Shown piece by piece: positions 48,844-58,282 of a stretch of 64,000 nt of DNA (position 1 is the first letter of the stretch; every line of letters begins with the position of its first letter). The DNA is from Boswellia sacra (taxonomy: Eukaryota; Streptophyta; Magnoliopsida; Sapindales; Burseraceae). The notes beneath the pieces were generated by a model. It had not been told where the DNA came from, searched no databases, and saw only the letters and a list, made by a program, of their open reading frames with translations. The position numbers were made by a program, and so were the translations under genes. The stretch spans positions 186,001 to 250,000 of the forward strand of contig SNVD02008006.1 of the NCBI GenBank assembly GCA_013180625.2, written 5' to 3'.

Positions 48844-51800
48844 ATGGGTTTAGAAATCGAAGTTCTTGAAGAGAAATTGAAGTCTCTGTTAGCCCAACTT
48901 CAAGCGGAGACTGCTGTTTTTGAAAGACTTGTTTATAAGAACAAGAACCAGCACAGAAGATCCTCTTATTTTGAATTCCTTCTTAAAGTCTTTTATCACT
49001 AAGCTTTTCGAGTTCTGTTTAGTTTTCTTAAAATTTGAGAATTTGAAGATGTTTTGTGAGCTTAACTTGCTTGGCTACTGATAAAATTGAGGAAAACAAA
49101 CTAAAGTGGGAGAAAGATGTATTTGCTTGTTATTAATGTTTTTTGACTTCCCAAACATTAATTTTGGAATTCTTAGCAATCAAACAAGCTAAATTTATAT
49201 TGCATGTATGTGTGTATTCTTGCTGATTTCTGGGAATATGTTGTTAATATCTGTTCGGTTGTTAGGTGAGAAGGGATTCGAGGCTTTTGCAGTCAGCTAA
49301 GTTGGAGGAGTTATTGGTTTCTTGCTTTCATGTGACCACTTGAAAGAGACCCAAGCAAAAGGTGCATCTTTAAGAAAGGCAACATTTTCTCAATAAATAT
49401 ATGTTTGCTCCTTATTAGATTAAGCAAATCCTTTGACAAAAATTTATTATACTATTAAATCTGAGGCAAATGGTACCAAGAATAATACAAAAAAATGGAG
49501 AATGCTTTCATGCAATAGTTTATTCTAAATAGTTTCTTTGATTACTCGATGCCTGCTTTGGTGATTATATGGTCAGGAAAGAACTAGAACATGATATCTT
49601 TGTTGTGCCCACCTCTCTAGAAGTGATTAATCAATTGTGCACTATACTGTTTGTAGAATTGTTCAAATGGTTGATACGTAATTAGATCACTTGATTTACT
49701 TCTAGCTCATTTTAAAAAGGAGAAAATTTGATAGGAGAAAGCATAATTTTATGGAGAGACTTCTAGGAGTTGCACGCTTATTGTCACATGTACAAATCCT
49801 TATTTTGATCATTTGTCTGCCCTTCTTATTGAAGATATTATTTTCCTAGATCCTCTCATCTTTCCTTTTTGGTTTTAATTTTAATGATTCAACAAGAGTT
49901 TTAATACCAAAACTTGTTGCGAAAGCGCATTTCAAATTGCAGAACTAGCTACAAAGACAAAGAAATTAACCAACCTAAATGTGTTTGCAAAACTATATGT
50001 GTGTGCTAAGCATGTGTGACTGCCAAGTCTTGAACCTAATGTGTTTGCATAATCACCAATAGACTTAAGAAGTATGTTGCACTTATGAAGTCTGTCATAT
50101 AAATTACCCAAATTTTGAAGATTTTAACCACACGTTGTGTTTTGATCTCATGATATTAAATCAAAATTCAACTTCTAGTTTCAAGAACAATTATCCAATC
50201 ACTTTCATATCTGGTTGTTTATAAAATCAAACATTTATTTTCTCTTTTCCCATGCACAGGCACAATCTTCATCAGATTTTACAATTCAAGTTGTTAAGTA
50301 CTTTTATATTACATTCACTCTGTGGTCCTTGGACTTTTCTATAATATAGAACTTGCATTATGATTCATGCAAAAATATAATAGTTACATTTGAGGGCAGG
50401 ACTTATGTGGTTGACCTTAAATAGTAATGTTGAAACTGCTAGATAGATCTATCATGAATTATCATTTTGATATTATATATCCATCTATGCTTTGTTTCTG
50501 TTGCAGATGGCAGAACCAATGTTGAAGGTAGCCACGTCTCCTTCATTTGAGATTTTAATACGTTACTACATTAGCCAAGTTTAGTGTATTTATCTAGTAC
50601 ATCTTGTTATCACTTCTAGTCCCTTATTTTGTTGACATTTTCTCAGTTCCACTTTGAGGTTTTCTTATTATTATACCCAGGTCGACTTTGTGGCAAATTT
50701 AGTTGAGATGAATTTTGAAAGGGGTTTGTAGACTTGCCATTTTGCCACCTCATTTTTCTTCATTTTACTTACTATTGGCGGTTCCTTCTTGTTTATATGC
50801 ACTCTTTTTCATTTCAGCAGAGAAATGTTCAATATTGTGTGAATACATGTGATTTACCTATTACGGTTTGTTTGTTTAATCATGAAGCATTGATAGAAGA
50901 CATTGCATTATTCTTGACAAATTTGTAGGGAGATATCTACTTTGCTTGCTCATTTATTTTTATGGGATTTTCTCTGACAATTTTGGCTTTGCTTGCACGC
51001 TTTCATGTTTTGGTTCAACAAGTAAGTTCGAGTTCATTTTCTAAAATTTGGTTAGCTTTCAATTATTTGAACAATAACCAAGCTTTAGTTTTATGTTACA
51101 TGAAAAAGGATAGAACAAGGTTTTTACATGGGTATGTAGACTAGCTACATATTGTTGATGTTGCACTTAGAGAATGAATGCAATTAAAACTATAGAGAAA
51201 GCCATAAGATTCATTTGAGATAAGATGCAAGATTATCCTGAATCTTGTTACATGGTGCACAAGTGATATTTATGAGTTTTTCTTTCTCATATATGAGTAT
51301 TTTTGGTGCTTTTATGGCTATCCTATAAGATATTTAACGTACTGTTGGTTTTGATTTTATATATAGCTTTTCCTAAGTTCCTAATAGTTGGCAATCTAAG
51401 TTTGTCAAAAATTCATTTTACGCGTTGTCATTTTCAGCATGATATTTCGGGCTTTATCTTACCGTTGGAGATCTTTTTCTTGTCTTTTGCAGATATTACT
51501 TGATAATGTGCCAGTGTTCAACATGGTCTCTTCTCTATCCTAAAAGAAGCAATCTACAAAAATAAATCAGGAAGGAATTGAGGTTGGTTTTCCTACTAAA
51601 TTTGCTAATCTTTATAGTAGAATGCTTTCCTCTTATTTCCCTTTTTGCATGTATATGTATCATTACTCTTTTGCTTTTACACTGACGTAAGTATATAAGG
51701 AATTCTATCCAGCAAATAAGGACTATATTACACTAGATTGCGTCTAAAATGCAGATAAATTTTCGTTATTTAAGAGATCTAATAAGTGTGAGATTGAGAG

Positions 51801-52427
51801 TCAAGGAAGGGATGGTGGAAGCAATTTTTGTAGAGAAGAGTCTGCTGTACAATACCATAGTCTTGAGTCTTTTCTTGCAGGCAAGAATGTATCAACTCTC
51901 AACTCTCTTCATTCTAGTTTTTTGATCTCTATACACCTAAATTTTCCTGCTTTCCTATTGAATTTGGTGTTAATTATTGTCACTAACTCTTTAGCCTGGT
52001 TTCAATGTCTACTGTAGATGATGGTGATTTTGAGAAGGCAGATAATGATTGTACTGTTACAGAACGTCCAGCTAACATTGATGAAAGCAAAACCAATTTG
52101 TTAGCAAGCCCAAGTGATGATGGAAAACTTGTTGGTATCAATATGAAAGTAGGAGATGGTTATAGCACATTCGAAATGCCTGCTGAAAATATCACTTCTG
52201 AAGGCGATTCACTTGCAACCTCAAGCTCTTCTCCGAGCTTGAATGCTTCGAAAGTCAAGTATGGAACAGAAAAAGTGGCATTTGTGTCTGTCAAAAGACT
52301 TTCACCATCAACATCAAGTTCATTACATGTTAATGTCGAGGAAATTGAAAAGAAAAGTGGGGAAGAGGAAGATAAATTTTACAATATTATGCTCAGAGGT
52401 GGAAACTTCAAAGATAGTCTCTTCTGA
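48844..52427 (+). pseudogene. Eight-exon pseudogene, probably NEPRO-like nucleolar protein
   Basis: Exons read by splice sites and frame: 48844-48987, 49266-49361, 49706-49789, 50507-50527, 50929-51021, 51493-51582, 51700-51880 (GC donor) and 52018-52427. Protein pieces: an N-terminal coiled-coil-like EVLEEKLKSLLAQLQAE, YKNKNQHRRSSYFEFLLK, HNFMERLLGVARLL, MAEPMLK, FSLTILALLARFHVLVQQ, and an acidic Ser-rich tail ending GGNFKDSLF. This order resembles plant proteins named after the N-terminal domain of nucleolus and neural progenitor protein (NEPRO); that match is from memory. In-frame stops at 49341 (TGA), 51541 (TAA) and 51745 (TAA), plus a frame break in the exon at 50929, kill the ORF. Introns are kept, so it is a decayed gene or DNA duplicate, not a retrocopy. 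Confidence 0.7.
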
Positions 52428-52810
52428 TTATGAGACTAAACAAATAAGCAAATCTTCCAACTGGAAAATTGTCTTGTACCACTAGCTTTAACCAATTTTG
52501 TTCTTTGTTTTTGAGGTGAAATAAGGATTAACTAAACAAAATCCTTTAAGTTTTGCTCTTGTTTTCATTCTCACAACCGATAAAACAAGCGAGGACATTA
52601 CATTTAAGTGTACATATGAGACTAACTTTGGTTTGAATGATAAAATTTACTCTTATACACTTGTTATGTAAAATTGGGGAATTGCAGGACCTTTAATTTT
52701 ATTAATTTCATTAAAATTGTAAATATGTTTACTGAGAAATTCTGTTTGGAATTTGGGTCTTTTTGAAAGCTAAATGGAGACATCTTGTTGTTACTATTAT
52801 TATTAAAAGC
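52428..52810. other. 3' flank of the pseudogene
   Basis: No further coding sequence; probably old 3' UTR and downstream DNA, ending at AAAAC (52811-52815) before the TRIM. Confidence 0.5.
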
Positions 52811-52815
52811 AAAAC

Positions 52816-53027
52816 TGTTGGGAGTGCGACTAAAGTCTCACATCGGCTAGACATAGGGAGGATCATGGGCATATAAGTATAGATAATATGTCTATGGTTA
52901 ATATAAATAATATGTCTATGGTACGAAGCCTTTTGAGTAGAATCTAAAAGCAAATTCATGAGGGCTTAGTCCCAAAGTGGACAATATTATATCAATGTGA
53001 AGTTTTGTGTAGTCTATAGTCTCAACA
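52816..53027 (+). repeat. TRIM LTR-A
   Basis: 212 bases, TG...CA ends; preceded by AAAAC. It contains a tandem duplicate AATATGTCTATGGTTAATAT / AATATGTCTATGG near 52890-52920 absent from LTR-B. Confidence 0.85.
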
Positions 53028-53375
53028 AATGGTATCAGAACTCAAGCCCAGACTTAGCTAAAAGAATACATGAATGAAATTATTGAAGTGTTGAGCAAAG
53101 GTTGGTGGGCTCTGCTTATGCCAAACTAATATGGTGGGCCCTAGGCCTCGGTTAAAAACTCACGATTGGATCTGTGGTTAGGCCCTATTGGATCAGGCGG
53201 TGTGCTCTAGATGCTTCATGGACATGTCCTGACCCTAACACGACGAAGAGGAGTTGACCTGGATAGAGTAGCTCTCGAGATAGCAGGACTCGATGGAGTG
53301 GACGGATGGATGATCGTTTGAGAGGAGGCCCGAAAAAATATCACATTAATGTGGTCCATTGCTCAAGGGGAGGAT

Positions 53376-53556
53376 TGTTAGGATGCGACCAAAGTCCCAC
53401 ATTGGCTAGACATGGCATATGTATATAAGTATGGACAAGATTTTTATTAGTATGAGGCTTTTTGGGTAGAATCCAAAAACAAATCCATGAGGACTTGGGC
53501 CCAAAGTGGACAATATCATACCAATATAGAGTTTTGTGTAGTCTATAGTCACAACA
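53376..53556 (+). repeat. TRIM LTR-B
   Basis: 181 bases, TG...CA ends; followed by AATTGGTATCAGAG, an initiator-Met-tRNA primer site that leads into copia gag sequence. It therefore ends the TRIM and also sits as the 5' LTR of what follows. Confidence 0.82.
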
Positions 53557-53589
53557 AATTGGTATCAGAGTTTTTGGTTCTAGAATCTG

Positions 53590-53828
53590 AGATGACTACA
53601 ACAAAATTCGAGATTGAACGGTTTAATAGCAAGGGTGGTGCTAGTAAAGGAAAAGAGCAATTTGAGCTTAAGGTGGAGCCTTTGACAAGTAAATCGGTTT
53701 GTGGTCCAAATAATAGTGGAAAAGATGAAGAACACGAGATTTATGAGAAAAAAGTGCTAGGAAGATTTGGTATGACAGCTCGTATGTTCAAGCATGGTTT
53801 GGACTTGGACCAAATCCAATGCACGTAA
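53590..53828 (+). pseudogene. Copia gag N-terminal fragment
   Basis: Starts MTTTKFEIERFN, the usual beginning of a copia gag of the TNT1/Tork kind, but then continues into unrelated Lys/Glu-rich sequence (FELKVEPLTSK) and stops at 53826. The UBN2 capsid region is missing, so it is a truncated gag. Confidence 0.65.
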
Positions 53829-53884
53829 TACCTTGAGGGGCTGGTAGAGAGCAGTAGCTAGAACAAAGAAGGAAAGTTCAGAAT

Positions 53885-54900
53885 CAGATCTAGAGTGGTT
53901 GCCGCAAAGTGAGCTGGGCACTCGTGGCGTCTGGCAGAAAAGTTGTACTCCTATGTAAGTCTGTTAAAAGAGTTGCGCTCTTGCGTAACAAACACGGTAC
54001 AGCTACTCTTCAGGCAAAGACTTGGCAACCCTGCGCAACAAAAGTTGTGCACTTGCTAACGACGTGGATGGGAATCCTTCTTCAACATGGAATCAACAAT
54101 GGTTGAAGACAAAATAAGGTGAAGAATTGTTATGTGTGTTCTTATCTTGTTAAAATATTAGGCAATAGAGGATGTGTTTTTATATTAGAATTAAAACAAA
54201 TTTGATTTGTATCAAACTAGGAAGTTGAGTTTGATTATAATTTGTTTTAGTTAGGAAAATTTAGGTTACTCATTGTTGGATAAGAAAATTGAAAGAGGAA
54301 AAGTTTTGGTTGTATTTCTAGTCCAGGAATCATGATTAGACTAGGAAAGAAACTTTTGACACTATATAAAGCCTTGTATGTAGAGTGTAGAGATATCGAG
54401 AAATCGATCAAGTAGAGAGAAAACGATAATAAACATTTTAAGAGCCTTTGGAGATGGCAAGAAGGTCAACATTTGGGTGATCCGGGAAGCTATGATTGGA
54501 GTCATTAATCATGAGCAAGATCGTGTTCTTGAAAACTGCGATTTGGAATTATTAACCATATGTATGGATCGAGTACCTGTGGAAATTCTTCTCTGTTAGT
54601 CTTTCCTTGGAAGCATATATCGAACATTAGTAGTTATCTTGTAGATATGCATAGGAAGACTGTAAGGTTAAATCCTTGTTATTGCAATTGATATTCTTGC
54701 AATTCTCCTTTTATTGTTGATTGAAATAAAGCTGTTACTGAGATCTCCAAAGTGAACGTGGGTTTGATTGGCTAAACCATTATAAATCTGGTGTTTATAC
54801 CTTCTTTATTCTTCTGGTTATTTTCTTGTTTGTGATTTTATCATAATTTTGTCAATATCTCAGATTGAACTCTTCCGCGAAAAGTTCGAAATTCACAACA
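53885..54900 (+). repeat. LTR-like block inside the copia element
   Basis: Ends TTCACAACA (54900), has a TATA box (ACTATATAAAGCC, 54361-54373) and a U5-like GTGAACGTGGG...GGTGTTTAT (54752-54800). The part at 53930-54060 repeats CTCTTGCGTAACA/CCTGCGCAACA words also present in the 3' LTR. A start TGTTATG at 54128 is possible. It separates gag from integrase with no primer site after it, so it looks like a solo LTR or a rearranged LTR. Confidence 0.5.
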
Positions 54901-54904
54901 ATTA

Positions 54905-57325
54905 TTGAAACATAGGAATAAAGTTTTTGAAAATTTAGACAATGGAAAAAGCTTGTAGAAACTCAGACTGGTAAAAGGGGTAAAGAAACTTAGGACAAAT
55001 AATACGTTTGAATTTTGTAGTCATGAGTTTGATTCTTATTGTAAAGACTGTGGGATTGTGAGGCATAAAACAGTTAGGCATACCCCTCGACAAAATGGCT
55101 TAGTTGAGAGAATGAATAGAACTTTGGTAGAGGGAGTTAAGTGCATACTCTCTAATGCAGGACTGAGAAAAGAGTTCTGGACAAAAGCTATGAGTACAAT
55201 AACTTATTTAGTTAATAGAAGTCCTTCTACAGCTGTCGATTATAAAACACATGAGGAGGTGTGGTGTGGTAGACCAACGGGCTATGACAACTTAAGAGTG
55301 TTTGACTGTACAGTGTATGTACACGTGAATGATGGGAAGTTAGAGTCTAGAGCATTGAAATGTATATTTGTTGGCTACCCCGAAGGTATAAAAGGCTATA
55401 AATTGTGGTACACGGCTCAGGAAGTATCAAAACCAATCATTAGCAAAGATGTTGTCTTTAATGAAGATGAAATTGCAGGATTGACTGCGCAGCATGGTAG
55501 AGTTTCTAAGACAGACAAATCTAAGGCAACTGGTTCAAAGTCGCAGACTATTGTTTTTAAGGTGGAGCCTGTAAGCATTGTTCGTCAGCAAGTGATTGAG
55601 GATGCATCCAATGCTGAGCAGCAACAACCACCATAGTTGGATTATAGACTGGCGAGGGATAGAAAAAGGAGGTAGATGAGACCTCCAAAAAGGTATGGGT
55701 ACTCTAACTTTATGGCTTATGCTTTAAATACGGCTGATGTGATTGATAGGAATGAGCCACTTACATACCTTAAGGCCGTGAGTTATGATGAGTTCGTCCA
55801 ATGGAAAGAGGCAATGTTAGAGGAAACTAATTCTTTGAAGAAGAATAAGACATAGGAAATTATAAAGATGCCCGAAAAGCAAAAGCTTGTTGGTTATAAA
55901 TGGATATTCAAACATAAGAAAGGGTTGTCAAGTGAGAAGCCTAAATACAAGTTAGGCCAGTGGCTAAGCATTTTACACAGCATGAGAGGATAGATTACAA
56001 TGAGATCTTTTCTCCGGTGATGAAACACACATCAATCAGAGTTCTTCTATCACTTGTGACATGTTTTGATCTTAAACTTGAGCAGATAGATCAAAATTGC
56101 ATTTTTGCATGGTGAGTTAGAAGAGAAGATCTACATGAGTAAGCCTGAGGGATTTGAACTTCCAAGTAAACAGCACTGTGTTTGCTTGTTGAAAAATCAT
56201 TGTATGATTTGAAGCAAAGTCCTAGATAGTAGTATCTTCGGTTTGATACATTCATTGTGGGTAAAGGTTTCTCGAGGAGTTCCTATGATAGTTGTGTTTA
56301 ATATAAAGGGACTATATGTTTGGATATTATCTACTTGCTCTTGTATATTGATGATATGCTCATAGCCAGCTAAGCAATCTCAAAAGTTCAAGACTTGAAG
56401 AAGTTGTTGCAGATTGAGTTTGATATGAAAGACTTAGGGCAGGCTAAGAGGATGTTGGGGATGGACATTCACAGATAGAGGCAAAGGTACACTTTTCTTG
56501 TCTTAGAAGAACTTTCTTGAAAAACTCTTGTATCGGTTTAATATGAGCGGTGCAAAGGCTATTAGTGTACCGTTGACAACGCATTTTAGACTCTCATCTA
56601 ACAGTGTCCCAAGACAAATGACGAGAAACTTCAAATGGACAGAATTCCATATGCGAACGCAATTGGGAGTGTCATATACTTGATCATGTGCACTCGTCCA
56701 GATATTATACAAGCTATGTCAATTGTCAACAGATTTATGACGAATCCAGGTAAGGTTCATTGGAAAGCAGTGAAATGGTTGCTGAGATGCTTAAAAGGAT
56801 TAATCAGTAAAGGATTGATGTTTGGTCAAATGGAACAAGAAGGAACAATTTTGAAAGGCTTTATTGATGCTGAATATGCAGGGGATCTTGATAAAAAGAG
56901 GTCTCAAACGGGCTACTTGTTCACATTTGGTGGAGAATGTATTAGTTGAAAAGCTCAGTTGCAATCCATTGTTGCTTTATCAACTATGAAGTCTGAATAT
57001 ATAGTTGTCACTAAAGCTATAAAGGAAGCTTTGTAGTTAATAGCTTTGGTAGTTGAACTTGAAGTGTCACAAATGTCTATGACCGTGTTTTGTGATAGTC
57101 AAAGTGCTATACATCTAACAAAAAATCAAATGTATCATGAACGTACTAAGCACATTGATGTGAGTTCCATTTTGTTCGTGATGTTATAGCAAAAGGGCTT
57201 GTACAAATGGAGAAGATTATTATGAAAGATAATCCAGCAAACATGGCTACGAAGGTAATACCATTGAATAAGTTCTTACATTGTTTGGCTCTGTTAAAAG
57301 TCCAAGATGAGGTTCCTTGATGATG
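54905..57325 (+). pseudogene. Copia integrase-RT-RNase H
   Basis: Integrase C-terminal half with TPRQNGLVERMNRTL (55080-55124) and the VWCGRPTGYDNLRVF region is open at 55058-55636. RT follows from about 55780: DEFVQWKEAMLEE, YKWIFKHKKG, then several stops; GYLFTFGGECIS of RNase H at 56910-56949, and the end NPANMATKVIPLNKFLHC near 57230-57285. Stops inside RT (for example near 55853, 55990 and 56225), a damaged active site near 56345 (LLYIDDMLI is still readable), and loss of protease and most of gag make it defective. The subtype is close to the TNT1/Tork group by wording. Confidence 0.85.
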
Positions 57326-57380
57326 TTCTATTGAGGGGAGACTATAGTGTATGAAGGATTTGAGATCCAAGGTAGAGATT

Positions 57381-57985
57381 TGTTAGTGTTGACTCTTAAA
57401 TCGTAGTAATTTCGGAGTTAGACTCGGGGACCTGCACTCCTGCGCAAGAAATGTTCTGCTCCTGAGCAACATTGGCGAGATATTGCGCTTCTGCACAAGG
57501 TGAGTTGCACTCCTACGCAACATTATCGCTCCTACGCAATATTTGTTGCACCACGGCGCAACAACAAGGACAAGACGCTTCAGCTCCAGGTAGAGATCAG
57601 GAGCGCAAAGGACATTATATCGTTACACAAATGTCAGTTACTGTACGCCGCCTAAGTAACATTTAAAGATTGTCTTTTGTATTTTGAGAGAGACTTCTTA
57701 ATATTCTCTTCTAGGGTTTCTAGAGAAATGTCAGGGCTAAAAAAGAGTGTTTCTTAGTGAGAAAGAATAAGCCTTGTAATCTTGTATTCTTCATAGTGAA
57801 AAATTTTTCTGCAGTCTTCCTCATGGACGTAGGCTTAATTGATGGTATCACGTAAATCTTGGTGTTTATCTTTTATTTACTTTTCTTTGCTTGTTTGCTT
57901 GTTGTAGATTGATATTTCTATCATACTTGATATTTTGTAACTCTTGGATGAAATTGATTGGCTAGATCTGTGATTTATCACAACA
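57381..57985 (+). repeat. 3' LTR of the composite copia element
   Basis: Starts TGTTAGTGTTGACTC after GGTAGAGATT and ends TTATCACAACA. U3 contains a row of related CTCCTGCGCAACA-type units (57430-57560). The U5 motif GGACGTAGG...ATCACGTAAATCTT lies at 57825-57861. It ends 297 bases before the lipocalin start codon. Confidence 0.8.
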
Positions 57986-58282
57986 AAAACTAATTTAGTC
58001 TTTAGAGGTGGAGAACAAAATGAAAATGGTTGCTTTTTGACGGTATTAACTGGCAGTCGACAGAGAGTAACCCGTTGACAAGGATACGACGTCGTGGGTA
58101 GTAGATATTTCTAGCACTTATTAGCGAAGGAGCTTAACGGCAAACCGAACTCAACGGTGTGACCCACACCTTCTGGCGCTACTTTGGCTTGACCAATCAA
58201 GAGGGAACCAACCAAGGATTGAACCAACTTTAAAGAAGCCTGGAAGGTATTGAAGAGAATATCAATAAGCAGAGATATTGAC
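57986..58282 (+). promoter_or_regulatory. Proximal promoter and 5' UTR region of the lipocalin gene
   Basis: Only about 300 bases separate the copia LTR from the start codon. No clear TATA box. An in-frame upstream ATG at 58250 would add 11 residues. Confidence 0.5.

Larger units (their letters stand above)
52816..53556 (+). mobile_element. TRIM-type miniature LTR retrotransposon
   Basis: LTR-A 52816-53027 (TGTTGGGAG...CAACA) and LTR-B 53376-53556 (TGTTAGGAT...CAACA) are related copies with shared words CACAT.GGCTAGACAT, CCCAAAGTGGACAATAT and TTTTGTGTAGTCTATAGT. LTR-A is followed by a primer site ATGGTATCAGA, LTR-B is preceded by CAAGGGGAGGAT. The 350-base internal part has no ORF. A second primer site follows LTR-B. 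Confidence 0.85.
53557..57985 (+). mobile_element. Copia element joined to the TRIM, with nested LTR-like block
   Basis: Primer site (53559-53571), gag start, an LTR-like block, integrase, RT, RNase H and a 3' LTR (57381-57985). The 3' LTR differs in sequence from LTR-A and LTR-B. AAAAC occurs right before LTR-A (52811-52815) and right after the 3' LTR (57986-57990), as if the whole composite were one insertion. Confidence 0.75.

Noticed and set aside
53557..53561. AATTG as right target duplication of the TRIM
   Set aside because: Does not match AAAAC on the left and is part of the following primer-site spacer.
53885..54900. Reading this block as the 5' LTR of the copia element
   Set aside because: No primer site or gag follows it; integrase sequence starts at once.
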